Shown here: piece by piece, positions 36,785 through 44,870 of the stretch | Numbering within the stretch: position 1 is the stretch's first letter | Layout of the letters: each line of letters begins with the position of its first letter | Notes under the pieces: model-generated | What the model was told of the DNA's origin: nothing | The model's input: the letters and a program-made list of their open reading frames with translations, nothing else | The model's database searches: none | Assembly: GCF_009765785.1 (NCBI RefSeq) | Contig: NZ_LMUT01000012.1 | Span: 775,301-839,300, forward strand | DNA: 64,000 nucleotides | Source: Granulicella sp. L46 | Lineage (GTDB): Bacteria; Acidobacteriota; Terriglobia; Terriglobales; Acidobacteriaceae | Direction of reading: 5' to 3' | Position numbers and translations under genes: made by a program

Positions 36785-37204
36785 ATGGCCGCTGGCTACA
36801 ACGGCTTCAGCGCAACACAGGCTAACCCCGCCATGAGCGGCAGCAATTACACCCAGGCAGACCTGATCCTCTACGCCAAAGTCGCCGCCTCCATCCTTGG
36901 CGTTGAGTCCGAGCACCGCGCCCTCATCCGCTCCCTCGGCACGGCCAACATTGCCAACCCCACCTTCGCCGGCACGAACCTCATCCCGGCAAACAACCTC
37001 AACTACGAAATCGACGCAAGCCTCACTGGCCTCATCGTCGGCGTCGGTGGAACCAGCACCACGGCGGCGACTGCGCTCGGTTCGTTCCTGTCCTCCAGCC
37101 CCGCGTTCAGCGCAGGCTTCAGCTTCGGCACCGCTAACTCCAACTACAACTCTGTCATCACCGCCGGCGTCACCACCAGCGGCACCATCCCCAACCCCGA
37201 ATAG
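36785..37204 (+). CDS. truncated ferritin-like-domain protein
   Basis: Protein of 139 residues without signal peptide. ADLILYAKVAASILGVESEHRALIRSLG matches the last helices of the acidobacterial ferritin-like domain (Ferritin_2), with the E-x-x-H-type ligand pair in VESEHRAL; the glycine/serine-rich C-terminal tail is also usual. The first two helices, which carry the other iron ligands in family members, are missing: in-frame codons upstream run only 36 nt to the stop of the SIMPL gene. It therefore looks like a remnant of a larger gene or an unusually short relative. The start codon is weakly supported. Confidence 0.5.
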   Translation: MAAGYNGFSATQANPAMSGSNYTQADLILYAKVAASILGVESEHRALIRSLGTANIANPTFAGTNLIPANNLNYEIDASLTGLIVGVGGTSTTAATALGSFLSSSPAFSAGFSFGTANSNYNSVITAGVTTSGTIPNPE

Positions 37205-37257
37205 TCCACCTTCCCCACTACTCGCACACGATGCCCGCAAAACCAGGCCGGCAACAA

Positions 37258-37289
37258 AAAGCGGAGACAGCTTAGGCTGTCTCCGCTTT
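37258..37289. terminator. strong hairpin after the ferritin-like gene
   Basis: A perfect 14-bp stem AAAGCGGAGACAGC/GCTGTCTCCGCTTT with loop TTAG, followed by CGTT. Confidence 0.85.
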
Positions 37290-37432
37290 CGTTAGATCGC
37301 CGCAGTCGCCTGCATTGGGTGAACTTCCTGCATGCAGGGTCGACCCAGACTACTGCAGTGATCTTGATGCCACGAAGTCTATACCTACCCAACCGTCCAG
37401 GGAAGCACAAAATACTCCAGTAAACTATCTTC

Positions 37433-38131
37433 ATGCCGTTGACGTACGCGTTGATCATCTTTGAATTGGTTGTGTTGGTACTCTCTATCTCTCTGCACGA
37501 CTGCGCCCAGGCGTGGGCCTCCAATCGCCTCGGCGACCCCACCGCACGCATGATGGGCCGCCTCACCATGAACCCGGCCCGCCACTTCGACCTGCTCGGG
37601 ATGCTCATCTGGCCCGTCCTCTTCATCTTCCGCAGCCCCCTCATCCTCGGCTGGGGCAAGCCCATCACCTTCACTCCACGGAACTTCCGCAATCCGTCGC
37701 GCGACGAGATGCTTGCTACCCTCGCCGGCCCAGCCGCCCAGCTTCTCGCCGCCGTCATCGCACTCATCGCCCTGATCATCGTCCGCCACACCGTGCCCGG
37801 CACCTTCGACTCGTTGGTCATCGCCTCCCAACTGGCTATGCGCAACTTGAGTATGGGCACCGAAGGCCTTCCCGGCATCTTCCCCCTTATCCTCTTCCTC
37901 TACTTCTGCATCCTGGTCAACATCCTCCTCTTCGTCTTCAATCTCGTCCCGCTCCCTTTCCTCGACGGCGGCAAGATCCTCATGCACTACCTTCCGTTCA
38001 ACGCCGCCAAGACCTACCAGAGCATGAGCCTTTACTTCATGTTCGGCTTCTTTTTCTTCGGCTTTTACATCATCCAGATCGCCTTCATTCCCATCATGAC
38101 CATCTTCAAGATCCTCCTCTTCAGCCTGTAA
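37433..38131 (+). CDS. M50 site-2-protease homologue with degraded zinc motif
   Basis: Polytopic membrane protein, 232 residues, of the M50 family. It has the usual topology and the C-terminal NLVPLPFLDGGKIL motif with the conserved Asp178, but the first helix, which should read HExxH, reads LHDCAQAW: the catalytic Glu is Asp23 and the second zinc His is Gln26. The flanking RLGDPTARMMGRLTMNP is fully family-like. It therefore probably cannot cleave peptides as other site-2 proteases do. Genome context is that of the conserved S2P-trpS-scpA-scpB-rluB neighbourhood. A membrane-scaffold or substrate-binding role would be a guess. Confidence 0.85.
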   Translation: MPLTYALIIFELVVLVLSISLHDCAQAWASNRLGDPTARMMGRLTMNPARHFDLLGMLIWPVLFIFRSPLILGWGKPITFTPRNFRNPSRDEMLATLAGPAAQLLAAVIALIALIIVRHTVPGTFDSLVIASQLAMRNLSMGTEGLPGIFPLILFLYFCILVNILLFVFNLVPLPFLDGGKILMHYLPFNAAKTYQSMSLYFMFGFFFFGFYIIQIAFIPIMTIFKILLFSL

Positions 38132-38150
38132 ACCCCGAGACTCTCCCGCG

Positions 38151-38834
38151 ATGCCGAACTCCAAACCTGAAGCCCTATGGGCCTCCGTCGACCGCTATCT
38201 CAACGACACCCTCATCCCGCCCGACCCGATCCTTGAGGCCGCGCTAGCCGCGAACGCCGCAGCCAATCTTCCGGCCATCGACGTCTCCCCCAGCCAGGGC
38301 AAGCTCCTGCAGCTCCTCGCCGAAACGCAGCGCGCCTACCGCATCCTCGAAATCGGAACCCTCGGCGGCTACTCCACCATCAACCTCGCCCGCGCGCTTC
38401 CGCCCGACGGCAAACTCATCACACTCGAGCTCGACCCCCATCACGCCAAAGTCGCCCTAGCCAACATCGCCCACGCCGGCCTCGCCCACGCCGTAGAGCT
38501 CCGCCTCGGCCCCGCACTCGACTCCCTCGCCCAGCTCCACGCCGAGCACGTCGAGCCGTTCGACCTCATCTTTCTCGACGCCAACAAAGACGGCTATCCG
38601 GACTACCTCACCGCGGCCCTCAAACTCGCCCGCCCCGGCACCCTGATCCTCGCCGACAACGTCATCCGCGACGGCGAAGTCATCGACCCCACCAGCACCG
38701 ACCCCAACGTTCAGGGCGTCCGCCGCTTCTTCGAGATCCTAGCCGCCGACCCCCGAATCTCTTCCACCGCTGTTCAAACGGTAGGCAGCAAGGGCTACGA
38801 CGGCTTCGCCATAGCCCGCGTCGTCAGCCTCTAG
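38151..38834 (+). CDS. SAM-dependent O-methyltransferase (class I, caffeoyl-CoA type)
   Basis: Soluble O-methyltransferase of 227 residues. SAM motif I is RILEIGTLGGYST, the metal/SAM strand is LIFLDANKDGYPDY, and LADNVIRDGEV completes the metal-dependent O-methyltransferase signature (methyltransferase_3). The acceptor is unknown. It lies 19 bp downstream of the M50 gene, so it was probably co-transcribed with it, and before trpS. Confidence 0.88.
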   Translation: MPNSKPEALWASVDRYLNDTLIPPDPILEAALAANAAANLPAIDVSPSQGKLLQLLAETQRAYRILEIGTLGGYSTINLARALPPDGKLITLELDPHHAKVALANIAHAGLAHAVELRLGPALDSLAQLHAEHVEPFDLIFLDANKDGYPDYLTAALKLARPGTLILADNVIRDGEVIDPTSTDPNVQGVRRFFEILAADPRISSTAVQTVGSKGYDGFAIARVVSL

Positions 38835-38857
38835 AAAATCTTCCTTCAGCACAAATC

Positions 38858-38913
38858 TGTCATCCTGAGCGAAGGCTGGCACATTCCTGTGCCAACCGCA
38901 GCCGAAGGCCCCG
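38858..38913 (+). repeat. palindromic interspersed repeat, copy 1 (intergenic)
   Basis: Left arm CTGTCATCCTGAGCGAAG, then a central inverted repeat TGGCACA-TTCC-TGTGCCA, then right arm GCAGCCGAAGGCCCC. It shares its arms with the copies inside scpA and scpB but has a different central palindrome. It lies between the O-methyltransferase and trpS genes. Confidence 0.75.
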
Positions 38914-39006
38914 CCACCCTGCCCACCCCGGCTACGTTCTTTCGGGTTCCGAACCCAAACCCCACAGCCCTCTCCCCCTTAGCCATGTATCCTTAAGCTT
39001 CGACTC

Positions 39007-40188
39007 ATGAGCCCCACTTCCCCACGTTCGACACCCCGCCCCCGCGTCCTCTCTGGCATGCGTCCCACCGGCCGCCTCCACCTCGGCAACTACATGGGAG
39101 CCCTCTACAACTGGGTTCACCTGCAGCAGGATTACGACTGCTACTTCTTCATCGCCGACCTCCACGCCCTCACCACCGACTACGCCGATCCGGGCGACGT
39201 GCAGGCCAACAACATCGAGATCACGCTCGACTTCCTCGCCGCCGGCCTCGACCCCGGCCGCTGCGTCATCTTCAAGCAATCCGACGTTCCCGCCCACTCC
39301 GAGCTCTTCCTGCTCTTCAGCATGTTCACCCCGCTCGGCTGGCTCGAACGCGTCCCCACCTACAAGGACCAGCAGGAGCAGCTCCGCGAAAAAGATCTAG
39401 CCACCTACGGCTTCCTCGGCTATCCGCTCCTGCAAGCCGCCGACATCCTGCTCTACAAGCCCGACTTCGTCCCTGTTGGCGCCGACCAGGTCGCCCACGT
39501 CGAGCTAACCCGCGAGGTCGCCCGCCGCTTCAACTCCCTCTACCCCGGCGACTTCTACACCTCGCCCGAGGCCGCGCCCTGGGAGATGCCCGCCATCCTC
39601 GAAAAGGCGCGCAAGCTGGCCGGCAAACCCCAGGGTTCCAACCGCACCGACTTCAGCCCTCGCCAGCTCTTCGAGGCTGCCTCGCAAACCAAGAAAATCT
39701 CGCCCTTCGGCCGCCTGGAGATCCTCCCCGAGCCGCAAGTCCTGCTCACTCCGTCGCCCAAACTCCCTGGCCTCGACGGCCGCAAGATGTCCAAGAGCTA
39801 CAAGAATCACATCGAGCTATCCGAGTCCGACGAGAGCATCCGCGCCAAGCTAAAGGTCATGGTCACCGACCCCGCCCGCATTCGCCGCGACGACCCCGGC
39901 AACCCCGACATCTGCCCCGTCTTCGACCTGCACAAAGTTTTCAGCTCTGAAGAAACGCAGCTCAAGGCCGCCGAAGGTTGCCGCTCCGCCAGCATCGGCT
40001 GCATCGAATGCAAGAGCTGGGTAGCCGACGCCATCGTCGCGACCATCGCCCCCATCCGCGACCGCCGCGCCGACCTCGCCGGACGCCCCAGCGTCGTCCA
40101 CGACGTACTCGCCAACGGCAAGGACCGCGCCGCCAAACGCGCCAACGAAACCCTCGCCGAAGCCAAACACGCCATGGGAATCGCCTGA
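39007..40188 (+). CDS. trpS: tryptophanyl-tRNA synthetase
   Basis: Class I synthetase for tryptophan, 393 residues. GMRPTGRLHLGNYMGAL holds the HIGH motif (HLGN) and LPGLDGRKMSKSYKN the KMSKS loop. Compared with short bacterial enzymes it has about 50 extra residues between the PEA region and KMSKS (from about residue 195, including KPQGSNRTDF and EILPEPQVLLTP). This matches an insert class also found in other bacteria. scpA begins 2 bp after its stop. Confidence 0.95.
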   Translation: MSPTSPRSTPRPRVLSGMRPTGRLHLGNYMGALYNWVHLQQDYDCYFFIADLHALTTDYADPGDVQANNIEITLDFLAAGLDPGRCVIFKQSDVPAHSELFLLFSMFTPLGWLERVPTYKDQQEQLREKDLATYGFLGYPLLQAADILLYKPDFVPVGADQVAHVELTREVARRFNSLYPGDFYTSPEAAPWEMPAILEKARKLAGKPQGSNRTDFSPRQLFEAASQTKKISPFGRLEILPEPQVLLTPSPKLPGLDGRKMSKSYKNHIELSESDESIRAKLKVMVTDPARIRRDDPGNPDICPVFDLHKVFSSEETQLKAAEGCRSASIGCIECKSWVADAIVATIAPIRDRRADLAGRPSVVHDVLANGKDRAAKRANETLAEAKHAMGIA

Positions 40189-40190
40189 AC

Positions 40191-41273
40191 ATGAGCGAAG
40201 AAAAAGATCTCGACCCCAAAGAGCATCTCGCGCAAGAAAATGCCGAGCACCAGGAAGACTCTGTCATCCTGAGCGAAGACGCGCGCAGCGATGAAGAAGG
40301 TGCTGTCATCCTGAGCGAAGCGCAAAGCGCGCAGTCGAAGGACCCCGATGCCTCTAGCCCCGACGACACTGCCGACGCCTTCTCAACCCCCGCTCCCCAC
40401 ACCCCCTTCGCGCTCGAGCACCCTCCCACGCCCCCACCAACCCCCGAGCCCAAACGCGAACGCGACAAGTCCCGCGACGAAGCCTCGCAGTCCCCCTTCA
40501 GCATCACCGTAGGCCAGGTCTACGACGGCCCACTAGACCTCCTGCTCGATCTCATCCGCAAGCAGAACATCGACATCTACGACATCCCCATCGCGCGCAT
40601 CACCGCGCAGTTCCTCGAGTACACCCACCACCTCAAGGACGCGGACGTCGACGCAGCTGGCGAGTTCATCTACGTCGCCTCGCTACTCATCCACATCAAG
40701 TCCCGCATGCTCCTCCCGCGCGACCCCCTTGCTCCTGAATCGGAATCCGACGATCCGCGCCGCGAACTCGTTGACCGTCTCCTCGAGCACGAACGCTTCA
40801 AGGCGGCCGCGCAGATGCTGCTGCAAAAACAAATGCTCGAAGAGGCTACCTGGACCCAGTCCGGCCTTAAAAACTTCCTGCACGACGAGGGCGTCGACTC
40901 CACCGAATCCGACCGCGAGATCGACGCCGACACGGTCGACCTCGTCCGCGTCTTTCAGGACATCCTCACCCGCCTCCGCGATCGCCCCGTCCACAACATC
41001 GACGAGGAAACCGTTACCGTCGCGCAGATGATCGACTTCGTCAAACGCCGCCTGCTCATGGAAGACAGGCCCGTAAGCCTGCGCCGCATGCTGCAAAACA
41101 CCAAGAGCGAGCGAGCGGTCATCTGCACCTTCCTCGCGATGCTCGAGCTAGTCCGGCTGCAAGCGATCGTCCTCCGCCAGGGCGACCACTTCGGCGACAT
41201 CCTAGTCAAAAAGACCGACCGCTTCGACCAGGTCTTCGCCGAACAAGCCCAGGTTCGCGACGACTGGAGCTAA
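40191..41273 (+). CDS. scpA: segregation and condensation protein A (ScpA, kleisin)
   Basis: Kleisin subunit that bridges SMC heads with ScpB. The family core starts only at about residue 104 (ITVGQVYDGPLDLLLDLIR, VAS LLIHIKSRMLL) and ends with the winged helix (FLAMLELVRLQAIVLRQGDHFGDI). The first 100 residues are an acidic, Pro/Ser-rich extension that family members lack; it carries two in-frame copies of an interspersed palindromic DNA repeat (encoding DSVILSED and AVILSEAQSAQSKDPD). The ATG at 40191 lies 2 bp after trpS. ScpB is encoded 3.6 kb away rather than next door. Confidence 0.93.
   Translation: MSEEKDLDPKEHLAQENAEHQEDSVILSEDARSDEEGAVILSEAQSAQSKDPDASSPDDTADAFSTPAPHTPFALEHPPTPPPTPEPKRERDKSRDEASQSPFSITVGQVYDGPLDLLLDLIRKQNIDIYDIPIARITAQFLEYTHHLKDADVDAAGEFIYVASLLIHIKSRMLLPRDPLAPESESDDPRRELVDRLLEHERFKAAAQMLLQKQMLEEATWTQSGLKNFLHDEGVDSTESDREIDADTVDLVRVFQDILTRLRDRPVHNIDEETVTVAQMIDFVKRRLLMEDRPVSLRRMLQNTKSERAVICTFLAMLELVRLQAIVLRQGDHFGDILVKKTDRFDQVFAEQAQVRDDWS
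40261..40346 (+). repeat. palindromic interspersed repeat, copies 2 and 3 inside scpA
   Basis: Two left arms CTGTCATCCTGAGCGAAG begin at 40261 and 40303. The second is full length: palindrome GCGC-AAA-GCGC and right arm CGCAGTCGAAGGACCCC to 40346. The first ends after GACGCGCGCAGC. Both read in the same frame of scpA (VILSE). Confidence 0.8.
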
Positions 41274-41276
41274 GCT

Positions 41277-41621
41277 CTAAGCCGCTTTTGTCTCGCGGTG
41301 TTTCTCAGCCCACTCTCGTTCCCATTGGTCGTTGCCGAATCGTCCCGAAAGCAGGCCCTCGAGTGTCACCCCATCATCAATGCGAGGGAAATCGAAGCTC
41401 CAACCCGCTGGGCTGATCTCCACCTCACTTAGCTGCTCATCGGTCGCACTGGCCAGCCCCTGCACCCTCTCCTTAGGAACGGAGATCGTCATGCCCGCCT
41501 TCAGTTGCGCATGTACCATCCCGGTCGCCGGATCATAGTGCGCAGCAACGATGTAGAGACCGCGCTGACGGCACTCGTCTCCATACACATCCAGCCACTC
41601 ACGCTTTTCCGGCGTCGCCAT
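41277..41621 (-). CDS. DUF2442 protein
   Basis: Protein of 114 residues from the ATG at 41621, which has GGGAGG at 6 nt. LKAGMTISVPKERVQGL and VEISPAGWSFDFPRIDDGVTLEGLLSGRFG are the conserved core of DUF2442. It overlaps the end of the DUF4160 gene by 23 bp, the standard order of this small two-gene module, which is commonly listed as a putative toxin-antitoxin-like pair. No function has been shown. Its stop lies 3 bp from that of scpA, converging with it. Confidence 0.85.
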   Translation of the reverse strand: MATPEKREWLDVYGDECRQRGLYIVAAHYDPATGMVHAQLKAGMTISVPKERVQGLASATDEQLSEVEISPAGWSFDFPRIDDGVTLEGLLSGRFGNDQWEREWAEKHRETKAA

Positions 41622-41856
41622 GTAGAACCTCCCATGCCTTACACAGGATATCTCGATTTTCTTCAATAAATCGAGCCAACATCACCTCTTCATGCGGACT
41701 TGTCCCAAACCTGGCACGCACGATTGCTGCGCCGCCGGAGCAAGGAAGTAAAAAGACCGCTTCCACTCCGGGCCCACGCGCGTGAACATGGGCTGGCTCG
41801 TGGTCCCGTGTATAGATCACCAGATTGAAGCCGCGAAATCTCAGAATAGTCGGCAC
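41599..41856 (-). CDS. DUF4160 protein
   Basis: Protein of 85 residues starting with GTG at 41856. MPTILRFRGFNLVIYTRDHEPAHVHARGPG has the DUF4160 signature (I-x-F-x-x-D-H-x-P-P/A-H-H/V-H), a likely His/Asp metal-binding or catalytic site, and the C-terminus LCKAWEVLHG is typical. It is transcribed with the overlapping DUF2442 gene downstream. This module inserts between scpA and scpB. Confidence 0.85.
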   Translation of the reverse strand: MPTILRFRGFNLVIYTRDHEPAHVHARGPGVEAVFLLPCSGGAAIVRARFGTSPHEEVMLARFIEENRDILCKAWEVLHGDAGKA

Positions 41857-41927
41857 TCCACCACTCTATTCCCCCGCCACCATGCGATACCCTAAACACT
41901 CCACACCAACAGCCGCAGGAGTCCGCC

Positions 41928-43013
41928 ATGCGCACCCACATCCGTGTCTTCGCACTCGCCCTCACCGCCGCGCTCCTGTGCTTCGCATCGCCCGCTCAAT
42001 CCCCTGACAAACCCTGGCCCATCCGCGCCGTCATCGTCACCACCTTCGAGGTCGGCAACGACACCGGCGACATCCCCGGCGAATTCCAGTTCTGGGTCGA
42101 GCGCGAGCACCTCACCGAAACCCTCCCCTTCCCCGGCGGCCCCACCATCCCCGGCAAGCCTGGCCAAACCCACCCCATCCGCACCAACGCCGACCACACC
42201 ATCCTCGGCATCGTCAGCGGCACAACACTCGTCAACGCAACCGCCTCTATGATGGCCCTGGGCCTCGATCCCCGCTTCGACCTCACCCACGCCTACATCC
42301 TGATCAACGGCATCGCTGGCGTCGACCCCAGGATCGCCTCCCTCGGCTCCGCGGCCTGGGCCGATTACGTCGTCAACGACGTAGCCCGCGAGATCGATCC
42401 CCGCGAGGCTCCCAAAGACTGGCCCTACGGCATCTACCCCTCCGGCGCCACGCGCCCCGATCCTGCAGCCGTCACCGAAACCACCTGGACCCGCTCCAAC
42501 CTCTACACCCTCAACCCCACGCTCACCGCCTGGGCCTACGCCCAAACCAAGGACCTCAATCTCGGCGACGACCCCAAAGTAGCCGCGTTCCGCGCCGGCT
42601 TCACCAACGACCCGGCCGCTCGCCGTCCCCCCTTCGTCCTGATCGGCGCCACCTTCTCCAGCGACTACTACTGGCACGGCACCATCATGACCCAGTATGC
42701 CCGCGACTGGGTCCGCCTTTACACCCAAGGCAGGGGCACCTTCACTACCACCGAGATGGAAGACGCCGGCTTCATGAACGCCATTGAGCGCCTCGGCAAC
42801 ATGCAGCGCGTCGACCCCAACCGCGTCCTGATCCTTCGCACCGCCAGCAACTTCTCCGAGGAGCGCCCCGGCCACGCCGCCGCCGAATCCATCACGGCCC
42901 CCTACATCGGTGGCCGCCTCGCCCTCGAGTCCGCCTACCTCTGCGGCTCCACCGTCCTCCACAAGCTCCTCGCCGACTGGCCCACGACCTATTCCCACAT
43001 CCCCGGCAATTAG
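41928..43013 (+). CDS. purine nucleoside permease (NUP) family protein
   Basis: Protein of 361 residues with a signal peptide (FALALTAALLCFASPAQS) and a NUP domain: VVTTFEVGNDTGDIPGEFQFW-type start, NADHTILGIVSGTT, YILINGIAGVDPRIASLGS, TMEDAGF-like EMEDAGFMNAIERLG, and LRTASNFSEERPG. Known fungal members take up nucleosides; the fold is that of nucleoside phosphorylases, so in bacteria it may act as a periplasmic nucleoside-binding or -cleaving protein. The ATG follows AGGAG. Confidence 0.85.
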   Translation: MRTHIRVFALALTAALLCFASPAQSPDKPWPIRAVIVTTFEVGNDTGDIPGEFQFWVEREHLTETLPFPGGPTIPGKPGQTHPIRTNADHTILGIVSGTTLVNATASMMALGLDPRFDLTHAYILINGIAGVDPRIASLGSAAWADYVVNDVAREIDPREAPKDWPYGIYPSGATRPDPAAVTETTWTRSNLYTLNPTLTAWAYAQTKDLNLGDDPKVAAFRAGFTNDPAARRPPFVLIGATFSSDYYWHGTIMTQYARDWVRLYTQGRGTFTTTEMEDAGFMNAIERLGNMQRVDPNRVLILRTASNFSEERPGHAAAESITAPYIGGRLALESAYLCGSTVLHKLLADWPTTYSHIPGN

Positions 43014-43174
43014 CACCTGAATCAGTGGTAACTAGCTCCCGCCTTTCGTTGGTTACTTTTAGCCCAATTCCCTTAGTAGCCTCACAAGTTCACGCCCTGT
43101 TCATCTCCCCGCAATAATCTCGCTTCTAAGCTGGTCGAGTCCTCAACTCCCAGATTTTCGAAAGCGAACCCATC

Positions 43175-44797
43175 ATGGCGGCTACCGCAGTCAAAGGCGA
43201 ATCCACTTACACCAAGTCCATACTTGACGAAAAGATGAAGAAATCGCCCGTCGGCCGATGGGGCGTGATCGCCTTCGGTGGCTTGCTCGTCGTCGGCGTT
43301 ACCTATATCGCCATGCATCTCGGAGCCGACCTTTCCGTCGTCCATTCTGCTTCCGTCTTCCCCTACATCCTGCTAGGCGTTGCGCTCTTCATCGCGCTGG
43401 GGTTCGAGTTCGTCAACGGCTTCCACGACACCGCAAACGCCGTTGCCACCTGCATCTACACGCACTCGCTTGAACCGCACGTCGCTGTCATTTATTCCGG
43501 CTGCCTGAACTTCATCGGCGTCATGCTGTCCTCGGGTGCGGTGGCCTATTCCATCGTCAGCCTGCTTCCCGTCGAGCTCATTCTCAAGGTCAGCTCCGGC
43601 TCCGGTTTCGCGATGGTATTCGCTCTACTCATCGCCGCAATCCTATGGAACCTTGCCACCTGGTGGCGCGGTCTGCCTGCCTCCAGCTCGCACACGATGA
43701 TCGGTTCTATCATCGGCGTCGGCGTCGCCAACCAGCTCATGCACGGACACTCCGGCCTGAGCGGCGTCGATATGACGCAGGTGAAGAAAGTCTTCACCGC
43801 TCTGCTGGTTTCGCCGCTTGTCGGCTTCGGCATGGCCGCGCTCCTCTTCTTCCTCTTCAAGCTTCTCGCGCGCGATCCTCGCCTCTACAAGGCTCCTGAA
43901 GGCACCGCACCGCCACCGTTCTACATCCGCCTGCTGCTCATCGGCACCTGCGGCGGCGTGAGCTACTTCCACGGATCGAACGACGGCCAGAAGGGCATGG
44001 GCCTGATCATGCTCATCCTCGTCGGCACTGTCCCCACGGCCTACGCGCTCAACCACACCGTCAGCGCGTCTGAAGTCCAGACCTTCGCAGCAGTCTCCAC
44101 CCAGGTCGCCGGCGCTCTGGGCAACTACGCTTTGCCCACCGCTTCCATCGGCGACAGCGGTGCGGTGCTGGAGAACTTCGTCAATACCAAGAAGTATGAG
44201 CCGGACGTAATGCTCGCTTTGCAGCAGGAGGTCACCGACATCCGCAATGAGGCCGTCGGCTATGGCTCGCTCGCAGGTGTCCCGCCTAACATGCAGGCCA
44301 ACGTCCGTAACCAGATGTACCTCACCAGCGCCGCTCTGACGCTACTGCCCAAGGCTGCGGGAGCACCCACGATCAGCGCCTCGGACACCGCGGTTCTCGG
44401 CAACTACAAAAAGTTCCTGGACAAGTCGACCAAGTTCATCCCCACCTGGGTCAAGGTCGCCGTCGCCCTCGCGCTCGGCCTCGGAACGATGATCGGCTGG
44501 AAGCGCATCGTGGTCACTGTGGGCGAAAAGATCGGCAAGACCCACCTCACGTACGCCCAAGGTGCAGCGGCTGAGATCACCGCGATGATCACCATCGGCC
44601 TCGCCGACGGATATGGCCTGCCAGTCAGTACCACTCACGTCCTAAGCTCCGGCGTGGCGGGCACCATGGCGGCCAACAAGAGCGGCCTGCAGATGTCCAC
44701 CATCCGCGATATTGCCCTCGCCTGGGTCTTCACCCTCCCGGCTGCGGCAGTGCTCTCCGGCTGTCTTTTCCTGCTCTTCAACAAGATCGCCGGCTAA
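43175..44797 (+). CDS. inorganic phosphate transporter, Pit family
   Basis: Low-affinity phosphate/cation symporter, 540 residues in the inner membrane. Both Pit repeats are visible: GFEFVNGFHDTANAVATCIYT with LPASSSHTMIGSIIGVG in the first half, and ADGYGLPVSTTHVLSSGVAGTM in the second. A soluble loop of about 100 residues (from about residue 330, VNTKKYEPDVMLALQQEV) separates them, longer than in E. coli PitA. No PhoU-like gene is adjacent. The ribosome binding site is weak. Confidence 0.92.
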   Translation: MAATAVKGESTYTKSILDEKMKKSPVGRWGVIAFGGLLVVGVTYIAMHLGADLSVVHSASVFPYILLGVALFIALGFEFVNGFHDTANAVATCIYTHSLEPHVAVIYSGCLNFIGVMLSSGAVAYSIVSLLPVELILKVSSGSGFAMVFALLIAAILWNLATWWRGLPASSSHTMIGSIIGVGVANQLMHGHSGLSGVDMTQVKKVFTALLVSPLVGFGMAALLFFLFKLLARDPRLYKAPEGTAPPPFYIRLLLIGTCGGVSYFHGSNDGQKGMGLIMLILVGTVPTAYALNHTVSASEVQTFAAVSTQVAGALGNYALPTASIGDSGAVLENFVNTKKYEPDVMLALQQEVTDIRNEAVGYGSLAGVPPNMQANVRNQMYLTSAALTLLPKAAGAPTISASDTAVLGNYKKFLDKSTKFIPTWVKVAVALALGLGTMIGWKRIVVTVGEKIGKTHLTYAQGAAAEITAMITIGLADGYGLPVSTTHVLSSGVAGTMAANKSGLQMSTIRDIALAWVFTLPAAAVLSGCLFLLFNKIAG

Positions 44798-44830
44798 CGC
44801 CCCGATTTTGCACCACATCTACACCTCTTC

Positions 44831-44869
44831 CATGGGTGCAGGGTTGATACACTCAACCCTGCACCCATG
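44831..44869 (+). promoter_or_regulatory. 17-bp perfect hairpin enclosing the scpB start codon
   Basis: Arms CATGGGTGCAGGGTTGA (44831-44847) and TCAACCCTGCACCCATG (44853-44869) are exact reverse complements with a 5-nt loop (TACAC). The last three bases of the second arm are the scpB ATG, and there is no separate Shine-Dalgarno sequence. There is no T-tract after it, so it is not an ordinary terminator for the upstream Pit gene. Confidence 0.8.
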
Positions 44870-44870
44870 A
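44832..44870 (+). CDS. possible 12-residue leader peptide coupled to scpB
   Basis: ATG at 44832 opens MGAGLIHSTLHP and ends with TGA at 44868-44870, overlapping the scpB ATG (ATGA). The whole small frame is contained in the perfect hairpin. It has no clear ribosome binding site of its own, so this may simply be a by-product of the palindrome; coupled translation could open the scpB start. Confidence 0.25.
   Translation: MGAGLIHSTLHP

Noticed and set aside
41892..43016. 374-codon minus-strand frame
   Set aside because: Antisense to the NUP-family gene; its protein is Gly/Val-rich with no signal peptide or domain.
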